Positions 1-7,700 of a stretch of 10,440 nt of DNA are shown here, piece after piece. Below the pieces are notes generated by a model. That model did no database searches, had not been told where the DNA came from, and worked only from the letters and a program-made list of their open reading frames with translations. This DNA is from CAYMLQ01 sp964390795 (GTDB taxonomy: Bacteria; Verrucomicrobiota; Kiritimatiellia; RFP12; UBA1067). The stretch is taken from contig CAYMLQ010000202.1 of the NCBI GenBank assembly GCA_964390795.1, positions 1 to 10,440 on the forward strand, given 5' to 3'. A program made the translations under genes and the position numbers. Position 1 is the stretch's first letter; each line of letters begins with the position of its first letter.

Positions 1-1208
1 CGCATCAGCGCGCCGTCCGCCGCAACCGCCGCCGTGAAGCACGCCACATGCAGCGGCGACACCAGCACCTCGCCCTGTCCGATCGCGAGAAGCGCCAGAG
101 CCCGCGGCTTGCTGACCTCCGGCGCATGGCCACGCGCCGTCTGGAGCTTGCCGGAGGGCGCGTTCAGATAAACGAGCGGCTCGTTGATGCGCGCGCGAAC
201 CATCATCGCGTTGAACGCCTCCGGGCCGCAGGCGACGCCCAGCTGCGCGAAGTAGACGTTCGAGGAGTGCGCCATCGCCTCCTTTAGTCCGAGCCGCCCC
301 CAGCCGGACCACTCCGCACCTTTGCGGGCGAACGCGTAGTACTCGCTGTCGCGGATCGGCGGCGTGTTGGGCCCGGCGATATACCCCAGCGCGGGGCAGG
401 CGTACGTGGGCGAAAGCCCCTTGCCCAGAGCGATGCCCGCAACCAAGATTTTGAAGGCCGAACCCGGCGGATAGCGGCCCTGCACCGCGCGGTTGAAGAC
501 CGGCGCGTTCTCCTCGTCCGCCGAGGCCGGCCCAGGCGCGAGCGGGTCGAACCCGGGCGAGCTGACCAGCGCCAGCAGCGCGCCGCTGCGCGGCCGCATG
601 ATGACCACCGCGCCCTTGCGGCCGTCGAGCAGCTCATAGGCCTTGGCCTGCAGCCGCGCGTCGAGCGTCAGGGTCACGGTCGCGCCCTCCTCCGCACGCG
701 CCGTGAACAGACCCTTGCCCAACTGCTCCTCGCCCGAGTAGCCACTCAGCTCGGGATCGAAGACCCGCTCCACCGCCGTGATCCCGTAGCGCGAATGGAA
801 ATACCCGAGCGGATGCACCGCCGCCGACCCCAGCGGGTAGCGCCGCCCCCAGATGTCGCCCGCCACGGGAGCGGCCAGCACCATGCCGCGGCGGTCCAGA
901 ACCGGCCCGCGCAGAACCTGCAGCTCGGCCGCGTTCGGCCGCTTGTTGTAACGCCGCATGAACTTCACGAACGCGGGCCGCGCGAAACCGCCCAACTGCC
1001 ATGTCGCCTGATACACCAACACAGCGAGCAGCGAACATGTGACGATCGCCCGCAGCAGCCAGTAGTTAACCTTACCCGCTTTGACCGACGGCGCGAACAG
1101 CACCGCCAGCGCGGCCACAGCCAGAAAGGCCAGGAACACGATCTTCAGCACGCGGAAGAGATCCGCGCCCTGCTCGCCGTTCAAGAGTTCCATGACCGCT
1201 TCCAGCAT
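1..1208 (-). CDS. Class B penicillin-binding protein (peptidoglycan DD-transpeptidase), C-terminus beyond the window
   Basis: Cross-links peptidoglycan stem peptides on the outer face of the inner membrane. 402 codons are present and the frame is open to the left edge. Two hydrophobic stretches lie near residues 16-36 and 53-72. The class B dimerisation-domain signature RGPVLDRRG is at 100-108. The acylation motif SxxK reads SAFK with Ser250 and Lys253. The SxN motif is Ser315-Ser316-Asn317 (in AHSSNVYF). The KTG motif should follow outside the window. A serine near residue 250 suits a small PBP of the PbpA/FtsI type of about 500 residues rather than a large PBP2. Start: ATG at 1208, preceded by GCGAGGAGCCA, a usable but close ribosome-binding site. 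An in-frame ATG at 1193 has no such site. Odd point: class B PBPs normally have one N-terminal anchor, and two would force an N-out topology. A strong terminator-like hairpin ends just upstream. I cannot separate cell-division from elongation function. Confidence 0.9.
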   Translation of the reverse strand, partial: MLEAVMELLNGEQGADLFRVLKIVFLAFLAVAALAVLFAPSVKAGKVNYWLLRAIVTCSLLAVLVYQATWQLGGFARPAFVKFMRRYNKRPNAAELQVLRGPVLDRRGMVLAAPVAGDIWGRRYPLGSAAVHPLGYFHSRYGITAVERVFDPELSGYSGEEQLGKGLFTARAEEGATVTLTLDARLQAKAYELLDGRKGAVVIMRPRSGALLALVSSPGFDPLAPGPASADEENAPVFNRAVQGRYPPGSAFKILVAGIALGKGLSPTYACPALGYIAGPNTPPIRDSEYYAFARKGAEWSGWGRLGLKEAMAHSSNVYFAQLGVACGPEAFNAMMVRARINEPLVYLNAPSGKLQTARGHAPEVSKPRALALLAIGQGEVLVSPLHVACFTAAVAADGALM

Positions 1209-1219
1209 TGGCTCCTCGC

Positions 1220-1263
1220 AAAAAAGGTGATGCGCGTCGCCGATTCCTCAGCAACGCGCATCA
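1220..1263 (-). terminator. Intrinsic terminator-type hairpin with U-tract, 11 bases before the PBP gene
   Basis: On the minus strand the 13-base arm at 1251-1263 (TGATGCGCGTTGC) pairs with 1228-1240 (GCGACGCGCATCA). There is one G-U pair and a 10-base loop. Two C residues and six T residues (1220-1225) follow. This is a textbook rho-independent terminator shape for leftward transcription. It most simply ends the htpG/coiled-coil transcript. The T-run abuts the GAGGAG ribosome-binding site of the PBP gene, so it could also act as an attenuator in that gene's leader. The rest of the 1209-1322 gap shows no convincing promoter. Confidence 0.75.
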
Positions 1264-1322
1264 TCTTACACCATCGGGACACACGACGCACAATCTGTTT
1301 ATCTCAGCGCCCTATTTCTCAA

Positions 1323-1838
1323 TCACGCTGTCCAGGACGACGTCGATGTACGCGCCGCCGCGTATACCTTCTGATGGAGCTTCGCCAAGGCCGCAGTGTC
1401 GCTCTCGGCGTATATACACAGAGAGCCTCGAGCGTCAATCGCAGAACGCATTTTCCTGGGCGGAAGTGTCAACGTTGTCTTGCCCGCCTCCGCCCTCTTG
1501 CCTGAAGACACTTTGGCGTCCAGATTGGCATCCGCCTTCACGGACAACTTGGCCTGCATATCTGCCAGCATCAAATCGACGTTGTCCTTCTCCGCCTTAA
1601 GCGCTTTCGCTTCCTCAATGCGGTCAGCCTTTACCGCCTTCCTGATGAGGCCATCCAACGCCTTTGAGTACTGCCCCAACAGCGTAACCATCGCTTGACA
1701 GTACGCCCCTGCTGCAGGCCGAAACGAATCCCTGGCGTCTCTTGGAGCGAGAACGGTTTTCTCCGCGTCAAGCCGCTTCTTCTCCGCCTGGAGAAGCAGT
1801 ACGCCGCCCAAGTCTCCTTGCCGCTTCGACTCCGCCAT
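1323..1838 (-). CDS. Repeat-containing coiled-coil protein, probably a truncated and frameshifted gene remnant
   Basis: A 171-codon ORF rich in Ala, Lys and Glu; I do not recognise the family. A unit recurs: QYSKALDGL...LKAEKDNV (residues 56-87) matches an earlier copy, QYEKAVDAS...LQAEKKRL, at 9 of 32 ungapped positions. The earlier copy begins nine codons upstream of the ATG at 1838. That upstream stretch is in frame and open back to the htpG stop at 1935 but contains no ATG, GTG or TTG, so the true 5' end seems to be lost. The C-terminus also looks broken. The frame ends LHQKVYAAARTSTSSWTA, whereas a two-base shift at the GCG repeat near 1350 continues as YIDVVLDSVIEK and stops at 1312. 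No signal peptide is visible. It lies 96 bases after htpG in the same direction. The alternative is a genuine small coiled-coil protein with a start I cannot identify. Confidence 0.45.
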   Translation of the reverse strand: MAESKRQGDLGGVLLLQAEKKRLDAEKTVLAPRDARDSFRPAAGAYCQAMVTLLGQYSKALDGLIRKAVKADRIEEAKALKAEKDNVDLMLADMQAKLSVKADANLDAKVSSGKRAEAGKTTLTLPPRKMRSAIDARGSLCIYAESDTAALAKLHQKVYAAARTSTSSWTA

Positions 1839-1888
1839 GGAAGCGTCGACCGCTTTTTCATACTGCCCAATCCCCGATGCTTGCCAGA

Positions 1889-1920
1889 CGCCGCACGCGC
1901 GGCGCTGACCGCTCGTCAGC
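1889..1920 (-). repeat. Two tandem GC-rich hairpins just after htpG
   Basis: Downstream of the htpG stop lie two adjacent 6-bp perfect inverted repeats. The first is GCTGAC/GTCAGC around a 5-base loop (1904-1920). The second is CGCCGC/GCGGCG around a 4-base loop (1889-1904). They share one base, so both cannot form fully at once. No T-run follows, so this is more likely a 3'-end stabiliser or rho-linked structure than an intrinsic terminator. Confidence 0.4.
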
Positions 1921-1934
1921 CGTGTTCCTCCGGA

Positions 1935-3815
1935 CTACGCGTTCGCCATCAGCTCTGCGACCAGCCGCGTGAAGCGCTGCGGGTTCTTCGGCGCGGAGCC
2001 CTCGCCCAACAGCGCCTGGCCGTACAGCAGCTCGACGTAGTCGGCCAGCTTCGGGCTCGCCGCGTCGGCCTCGACCATCGCCTTCAGCCGCTTGACCAGC
2101 GCGTGCTCGGGGTTCAGCTCCAAGACGCGCAGCTGCTTGGGCACGTCCTGATTCATGGCGCGCATGAGCCGCTCCATGCTCGCGTTCATGGCGTGCTCGT
2201 CCGCCACCAGGCAGCAGGCCGAGTCGGTCAGGCGGGGCGAGACCCGGACTTCGCTCACCTCGTCCTTCAGCCGCTCCTTGATGAAGCCCGTCAGAGCCTG
2301 GTAGACGCCCGAAGCCTCCTCCATCTTCTTCTTGGTGTCGGCCTTCTCCTCGTCGCTGCCCAGCTCGAGCTGGCCCTTGTCCACGGCCACCAGCCGCTTG
2401 CCGTCGAACTCGCGCAGACTGTCCACCACCCACTGGTCGATGGCGTCCGTGAAGAACAGCACGTCGTAGCCGCGCTTGACCAGCGCCTCGATGTGCGGCG
2501 ACTGGCGCGCGGTCTCCAGATCCTCGGAGATCAGATAGTAGATCTCCTTCTGGGCCTCCGGCATGGCCGCCACATACTCCTTGAGCGTCACGGAGCCGTT
2601 GCCCTCGGTCTTGGCGGAGCGGAAAAGAAGCAGGCCCTTGAGCTTGTCGGCGTTCTCCCAGTCGGAGTGCAGCCCCTCTTTCAGGACGCGCCCGAACGAG
2701 GCGTAGAAGCTCTTATACTCCTCGGACTCATCCTTCTGCATCTCAGCCAGCGTGCCGAGGATCTTGCCCGTGATGTTGCTCTTGATCTTGCGGATCACCG
2801 CGTCGTCCTGCAGCATCTCGCGCGACACGTTGAGCGGCAGGTCGCTCGAGTCGACCACGCCCTTGGCGAAGCGCAGGTACTCGGGCAGCAGCAGGTCGAA
2901 GTCCGCGCCGATGAAGACGTTCCGCACGTACAGGCTCAGCCCGTGCTTCTTGTTCGGCATCATCAGGTCGAACCCGGCCTCTTTCGGCAGGAAGAGCAGC
3001 GCCTTGAACTCGATCGCGCCCTCGACCGACATTGGGATCGTCCGCAACGGCGGATGGTGGTCATGCGTCAGGTGCGTGTAGAACTCCGCATACTCCTCGG
3101 GCTTGACCTCGCTCTTGGCGCGCTTCCACAAGGCCTTCATCGTGTTGAGCGCCTCGGCGTCCTCTTTCGGGGCCTCGCCCTTCTCGCCGAAGCGGATCGG
3201 ATAAGCGATGAAGTTCGAGTACTTCTTGACCAGTTCCTCTACGCGCCACTGGTCGAAATACTCATCCATGCCTTCACGCATTTTTAGGACGACCGTCGTG
3301 CCGGGCTTGTCGCGCGCCGCGTCCTCCAGCGTGTACGAGCCGCCGCCGTTGGAGGTCCACTTAACCGCCTTCTGACCCTCGCCGCGCTTCAGCGTGATAA
3401 CCGTAACCTCTTCGGCCACCATGAACGCGGAATAGAAGCCGACGCCGAACTGCCCGATCAGCTCGGGAAGGTTGGTCGCCGCCTTCTCCTTCAGCGCCTC
3501 CGCGAAGGCCTTGGTGCCCGAGCTGGCGATCACGCCCAAGTTCTTGTCCGCCTCCTCCTCGCTCATGCCCATGCCGTTGTCGGCGATCACGAGGGTGCGG
3601 TCCTCCTTGTCGGCTGTGATGTCGATGCGCCACTGGGGCGCGTCGGAGACCACGGCGGGGTCGGTCAGCCCGAGGTACTGGGCGCGGTCGATGGCGTCTG
3701 AAGCGTTGGAGATCAGCTCGCGCAGGAAGATCTCTTTTTTCGAATACAGCGAATGGATCACGAGATCCAACACCTGCTGGATCTCAGCCTTGAAGATATG
3801 CGTTTTCTTGCTCAT
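1935..3815 (-). CDS. htpG: Molecular chaperone HtpG (bacterial Hsp90)
   Basis: ATP-dependent cytosolic dimeric chaperone that remodels client proteins, usually with DnaK. The full length of 626 residues is normal for bacterial HtpG. The N-terminal GHKL ATPase domain (about 1-215) shows all the nucleotide-site signatures: ELISNASDA with catalytic Glu33 and Asn37, IADNGMGM with Asp79, SSGTKAF at 98-104, and GQFGVGF at 121-127. The middle domain carries PLNVSREMLQ, where Arg332 is the conserved residue that contacts ATP gamma-phosphate. The C-terminal dimerisation domain ends in ELMANA; there is no MEEVD tail, as expected in bacteria. The start ATG at 3815 follows AAAGGAG at a slightly long spacing of about 13 bases. 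The gene follows the zinc peptidase gene after 78 bases that contain an inverted-repeat element. No CIRCE-type operator was seen upstream. Codon choice is strongly GC-rich, as in leuS. Confidence 0.98.
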   Translation of the reverse strand: MSKKTHIFKAEIQQVLDLVIHSLYSKKEIFLRELISNASDAIDRAQYLGLTDPAVVSDAPQWRIDITADKEDRTLVIADNGMGMSEEEADKNLGVIASSGTKAFAEALKEKAATNLPELIGQFGVGFYSAFMVAEEVTVITLKRGEGQKAVKWTSNGGGSYTLEDAARDKPGTTVVLKMREGMDEYFDQWRVEELVKKYSNFIAYPIRFGEKGEAPKEDAEALNTMKALWKRAKSEVKPEEYAEFYTHLTHDHHPPLRTIPMSVEGAIEFKALLFLPKEAGFDLMMPNKKHGLSLYVRNVFIGADFDLLLPEYLRFAKGVVDSSDLPLNVSREMLQDDAVIRKIKSNITGKILGTLAEMQKDESEEYKSFYASFGRVLKEGLHSDWENADKLKGLLLFRSAKTEGNGSVTLKEYVAAMPEAQKEIYYLISEDLETARQSPHIEALVKRGYDVLFFTDAIDQWVVDSLREFDGKRLVAVDKGQLELGSDEEKADTKKKMEEASGVYQALTGFIKERLKDEVSEVRVSPRLTDSACCLVADEHAMNASMERLMRAMNQDVPKQLRVLELNPEHALVKRLKAMVEADAASPKLADYVELLYGQALLGEGSAPKNPQRFTRLVAELMANA

Positions 3816-3852
3816 GTGTATCTGTGGTCTCCTTTGGAAGTGTAGCTCAGTT

Positions 3853-3892
3853 TCGATTGAATCCCATCAATCGAATGGATCGATTCAATCGA
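3853..3892. repeat. Perfect 11-bp inverted repeat with an extra internal copy, between the zinc peptidase gene and htpG
   Basis: TCGATTGAATC (3853-3863) and its exact complement GATTCAATCGA (3882-3892) flank an 18-base spacer. The spacer holds a third partial copy in the second orientation (ATCAATCGAAT, 3867-3877) and short ATCC/GGAT arms. The element begins one base beyond the peptidase stop codon and ends 37 bases before the htpG start. No T-run follows on either strand, so it is not an intrinsic terminator. An operator for htpG, or a processing structure for the upstream transcript, is possible. Confidence 0.6.
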
Positions 3893-3893
3893 C

Positions 3894-4592
3894 TTAGTCC
3901 CGGTTGCGCCCGCCGCCGATAATCCCGGCCCGCATCAGATAGTAAAGCAGCGTCATCAGCGACGCGACGGCCGCCGCGAGATAGGTCAGGAAGGCCGCGT
4001 TGAGCACGCGCCCCGCGTCGCGCTCCTGGCCGGGCGACACGATGCCGGACACGACCATGTGCTGCTTGGCGCGGGCGCTGGCGTCCCACTCGACCGGCAG
4101 CGTCACCATCGCGAAGACGAAGGCGGCGGCGAACAGGATGCAGCCGGCATACAGCAGCGGCTGGGCCTTAAACAGGAGCCCGGCGAAAAAGACCCAGATC
4201 GCGAAATTGCTGCTGAACTGGGTCACCGGCACCAGGGCGGAGCGGAGCATCAGCGGCGCGTAGGCCGCCGCATGCTGCAGCGCATGGCCGGCCTCGTGGC
4301 AGGCCACGCCGATCGCAGAGAGCGAGTTGGAGGCGTATACGTCCGGCGACAGGCGCAGCACCTTCTTGGACGGATCGTAATGATCCGACAAGAACCCGTG
4401 GGTCTGCTCCACGGTCACGTCGAAAATCCCGTTGCTGCGCATCATGCGCTCGGCAGCCTGCGCGCCGGTCATCCCTGAATAGGAGCGCACCTTGGAGTAC
4501 TTGCCGAAGGTAACCTTGACCATCAGCGAGGCGATGCCCGCCAGCAGCAGCCCCGGCAACAGCATCATGATATAGAGCGGATCATAAAACAT
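3894..4592 (-). CDS. YugP-type membrane zinc metallopeptidase (Zn_peptidase_2 family)
   Basis: Predicted integral-membrane neutral metalloprotease; substrates of this family are poorly known. 232 residues from the ATG at 4592. There is an N-terminal membrane segment (about 5-27) and a soluble stretch containing SGMTGAQAAERMM. The zinc-binding HEAGH motif follows (His99, Glu100, His103, in ACHEAGHALQ). Hydrophobic segments are at about 118-141, 146-165 and 200-222. The family-conserved LPVEWDASARA contains Glu168, a plausible third zinc ligand. Start choice: a longer frame begins with GTG at 4604, but AAAGGTGAGG lies six bases before the ATG at 4592 and family members begin with a similar M-[FY]-DP sequence, so 4592 is preferred. 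It is the last housekeeping-type gene before the low-GC cassette and is transcribed in the same direction. The tail is Gly/Arg/Asn-rich. Confidence 0.9.
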   Translation of the reverse strand: MFYDPLYIMMLLPGLLLAGIASLMVKVTFGKYSKVRSYSGMTGAQAAERMMRSNGIFDVTVEQTHGFLSDHYDPSKKVLRLSPDVYASNSLSAIGVACHEAGHALQHAAAYAPLMLRSALVPVTQFSSNFAIWVFFAGLLFKAQPLLYAGCILFAAAFVFAMVTLPVEWDASARAKQHMVVSGIVSPGQERDAGRVLNAAFLTYLAAAVASLMTLLYYLMRAGIIGGGRNRD

Positions 4593-4703
4593 CGAACACC
4601 TCACCTTTCATTTTTCAGAATCGCTTGATACAAAAAGCAGAAAACATACCACGCCCGAAATGCGGCGCTTTCGAGTGCGAACGGCACCAAACTGAGACAT
4701 CTT

Positions 4704-4716
4704 GTCCCAATGGGAC
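4704..4716. repeat. Short palindrome cluster at the left edge of the cassette
   Basis: GTCCCAATGGGAC is a perfect 6-bp inverted repeat around one base. It is embedded in further imperfect symmetry: TGAGACA at 4693-4699 against TGTCCCA at 4703-4709. Such nested palindromes are seen at recombination or transposon ends, but no transposase and no matching copy at the other edge of the cassette is visible. Confidence 0.35.
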
Positions 4717-4731
4717 TGTGACAAAGCAGGG

Positions 4732-4764
4732 TGCCATGAGGTTTATCGTGCGATCCTCATGGCA
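4732..4764 (-). terminator. Perfect 10-bp hairpin after the NTPase-nuclease gene
   Basis: TGCCATGAGG (4732-4741) and CCTCATGGCA (4755-4764) form a perfect stem around a 13-base loop. The stem starts 11 bases past the TGA stop of the large gene. After the stem the minus strand reads CCCTGCTTTGTC, with only a weak T-run. It probably marks the 3' end of the cassette transcript, but it is a poor intrinsic terminator by sequence alone. Confidence 0.5.
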
Positions 4765-4775
4765 GCATGGTCCGC

Positions 4776-7700
4776 TCACAGCATGCAATCCAGAACAAAC
4801 GCATCCACCGGTTTCCCAATCTCCACCGATTTCGCCTTTGCCTGCTGCTCAAGATCCTCCTTCGCCTTCCCGAGCGAGGGCCAGACGCTCTTCTTCTCCG
4901 TTTTCCAAGCGGCGCAGTGGAACCACGCCAACAGGAGAATGCCCGCATCCGCACGCCCGTGCGACATGTACTTCGCCACAAGCTGGTCGGCGATTGCGGT
5001 CTTCGCACTCGGATTCCAACTGCATTTGACCTCAATACACAGGCTCACTTTCTCCTGGCAAATCGTCTCGCAATCAATCCAGATGTCCGTCCGCGTCCCA
5101 GTCTCTCCATCCTTTGCCAACTTGTGACTAATTTGCACCTCGCGGTTAGCAAAAATCGCCCCCGTGATTTTGTTACTTAGAAAACGCACCAGATGATCGG
5201 AAACTTCTTCCTCACTCTTTGGGGAAACCGGCTTACTCGTATTCCAAAGATCGTTAACCGCCGGGTGCCTTCCCTTCAATTGATACTTATAATCCTTCAG
5301 TAGCGACAGGACATATTTCTGCAAATCATGAACTGACGCGATGACCGCCTTTTTCTCGTCCGTCAGCTCGAGAATCCGATCCGCCGGCAGCACGGGCAGG
5401 CGTGCAGCGGCCTCGTTGCGTTGCGCGGTCGCGACATGCCCCATGAATCCTTCAGGATTATTAGCGAGTAATTTTTCAATAACCTGTGCTGAACCCTTTT
5501 TTCCTGATTCAACCAGAACCGTAAACAACCTTCCCTTGAAGCCATAGATACGATCAAGCTTAGACGCAGCAATATCCCCCGACTCGCGGCGCGGGCATTT
5601 TTCCGGAGGATACTCGCAGTCGAGCCACTCGTAAACCTTTCCGATCTCCTCTGCCGACCGCGAAAAGAAGGCCGTGCGAAAACCTCCCAAGTCATTCCAC
5701 TCGGATGCGATAGCCGGAGTTTCCAACCAGCGCCGCCCCCAGTCCGAGTGATCCTCCAACGTTTGGAGAAAGGCAGGAAAGTACTTGTCGGCGTCCAGTT
5801 GCAGGGCGTACCGACGCAAGACATCGTAGAACGGGTGGCCCAGCTGGAAGGCGAACCCGTCTTTCAGCCGCTCGTTTACATGACCGCGCAGGACATCCGG
5901 TTGATATTGCGCAAGGCAGGACAGAACTTGATCGCAGATAGGGGTTTCAAACGGCGTATGGTTAATACTCGGGAACTCAGAGAAACATCGAACCGGCTGC
6001 GTGTTTTCAGCTTCGCATGCACCGGAACTGAATAAGGCATCCCAGACGACCTCCGCCTGAGCCCCGCTCAACCGTTCCCCCCATACGTTTAGAACGGACA
6101 CCCCATACTCGTGCGGCAAACATCGAATCAGCGCCTCGTGTGCGACCGCCGGAAAATTCCGCTCCAAGTCATCATACAACTCTCGGCAGGTATCGTTGAC
6201 ATGAAACCTTAGAAGTTCGACAGCGCATTTCCGCCAGAGCGCTTCAGGTAATTTCTCGTACACGTCCGGCTTGACGCGTTTCAACGTGAGCAACGCCCGA
6301 TGCCACGCCAAATCGCTTCCCCGCTTATCGGCGTCATCCGGCGGAGTCGCTTCACGGAGAAAACGTTCGGCAAGACGGATCATCTGCACCTGCTCCTCAG
6401 CCGTCAGCTTCGTCCAGCCAGCCGCTTGGCGCAAATCCAGTTCACCCCATCCCTTGAAATTCCCGTCCACCGTATAAAGATGCGCGAAAATTCCCGCGAA
6501 CTGTTCCGGCGGCGTGCCGTCAGTTGCCAGCGCGTCCTTGATGTCGCGGTCAACCTGCTGTTGCCACGCGGCTCGCTCCGCCGCCGCTTTTTCCATAACG
6601 GCCTTGTGCTGACTCTCCTTGGCATCCCGCTCTTTTCGGTAGCACACCCCCTCCGCCAAAATTTCCCCACAGGTCTTGGGAAAAAGGTCGGGCCGAGCGA
6701 CATGTACCCGGTCAACTATTTCTCCCTGCGTTTCCAGAAAGTGTCGGCTCCATGTATACCGCAGTACCCGCCCCCATTGCTCCGCATTCTCATCAAAAGG
6801 TGACGCAAGAATGATCTCCGCCACACGAATGAGGTCGTCTTCATTCTGAATGAGTGAACCATCCGCTCCAAAATCGACGCCCGCCGTGGACTCCAACGCC
6901 CGCCTTGTGATGATTTCACGCAGAACGGCGAAACGCAACTCGTTCTGTCCGGCAAAGGCATCCCGAGACCAGGTGCATTCAGTCGGGCGCGGGTGATTCC
7001 CAAATAGTTCTGCATCCCCACCAGGGAAGAACGGACTTTCATAGTGTTTGTTCGCCGCGAGATACCCGTCCGCCAAAAGCGAAACAAGGAAATCCGTTCC
7101 GCCTGCCGCAGCGTGATTCCAGAACCGCGTGTAAACGGCTCGCGCCCCCCCCTTGACTTCGTCCACCACGAAATTACCATGTGCCTCCTCTAGCCATGTG
7201 TTCGCCCACGCCAAGGGTTTGGAAGAGACTGCGGGATCGAGTCGTTCCAACAACGGGCCGAAGAAACTGTAACTCAGGAAGGAACGATACCCGCTTGTTT
7301 CCACAGAAGACATGCTGCGCGGACGAGCAACAAACGGCAAAACCTCGTCAATCGACAGCACATCCGGCCAGCAGACCAGAAGCAAGGAGCCGCGCCAGCG
7401 ATCACTTTTGTCCGCCAAGCGGTCAAGCAGCGGACGCAGACGCCGCTTGATTTCAAAGTCCGGACAACGGCTGAGCGCGAACACGGCATCCTGTCGACGC
7501 GCATCATCCTTGGCATCGTCCAACGCGAAATCGGCAAGGAGTTCCCAGTATTCGCAGTCGCGGGCAATGTCAAGGGCCAACTCGACAGCCCAACGGCTAC
7601 CGTGAGAATCAGGAGAAGCATTAAAAGCGCGCAATGCCTCCAGAGTAGCCTGGGACTTCAGAACATTCCATGAGCGCCCGCTGCCCCACGCCAGGGCCAA

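Noticed and set aside
284..1038. Minus-strand open frames of 117 and 134 codons inside the PBP gene
   Set aside because: They are out of frame with the PBP reading, which carries the SAFK and SSN motifs in a single uninterrupted frame.
1263..1293. Possible promoter before the PBP gene (TTGTGC and TAAGAT on the minus strand)
   Set aside because: The -35 matches only three of six positions and the spacing is 19 bases; too weak to report.
795..1505. Plus-strand open frame of 236 codons
   Set aside because: It spans antisense PBP sequence, the terminator and the coiled-coil ORF. The Arg/His/Gln-rich product shows no domain.
1396..1698. Plus-strand 100-codon frame with a membrane-like, Ser/Ala-rich translation
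   Set aside because: It is the antisense of the Lys/Glu/Ala-rich coiled-coil ORF, which naturally reads as Ser/Phe/Leu-rich.
1695..3287. Long plus-strand open frame of 530 codons opposite htpG
   Set aside because: It lies antisense to an unmistakable htpG. Its Leu/Val/His/Arg-rich translation has no recognisable domain and is what a high-GC antisense frame produces.
3863..3869. CCCATCA resembling the -10 of a heat-shock (sigma-32) promoter next to htpG
   Set aside because: It is on the plus strand, pointing away from htpG, with no matching -35 at the right distance. It forms part of the inverted-repeat spacer.
4625..5180. Several overlapping plus-strand frames at the left edge of the cassette
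   Set aside because: They run antisense to the nuclease-like end of the large gene in competing frames, and none has a recognisable motif or convincing ribosome-binding site.
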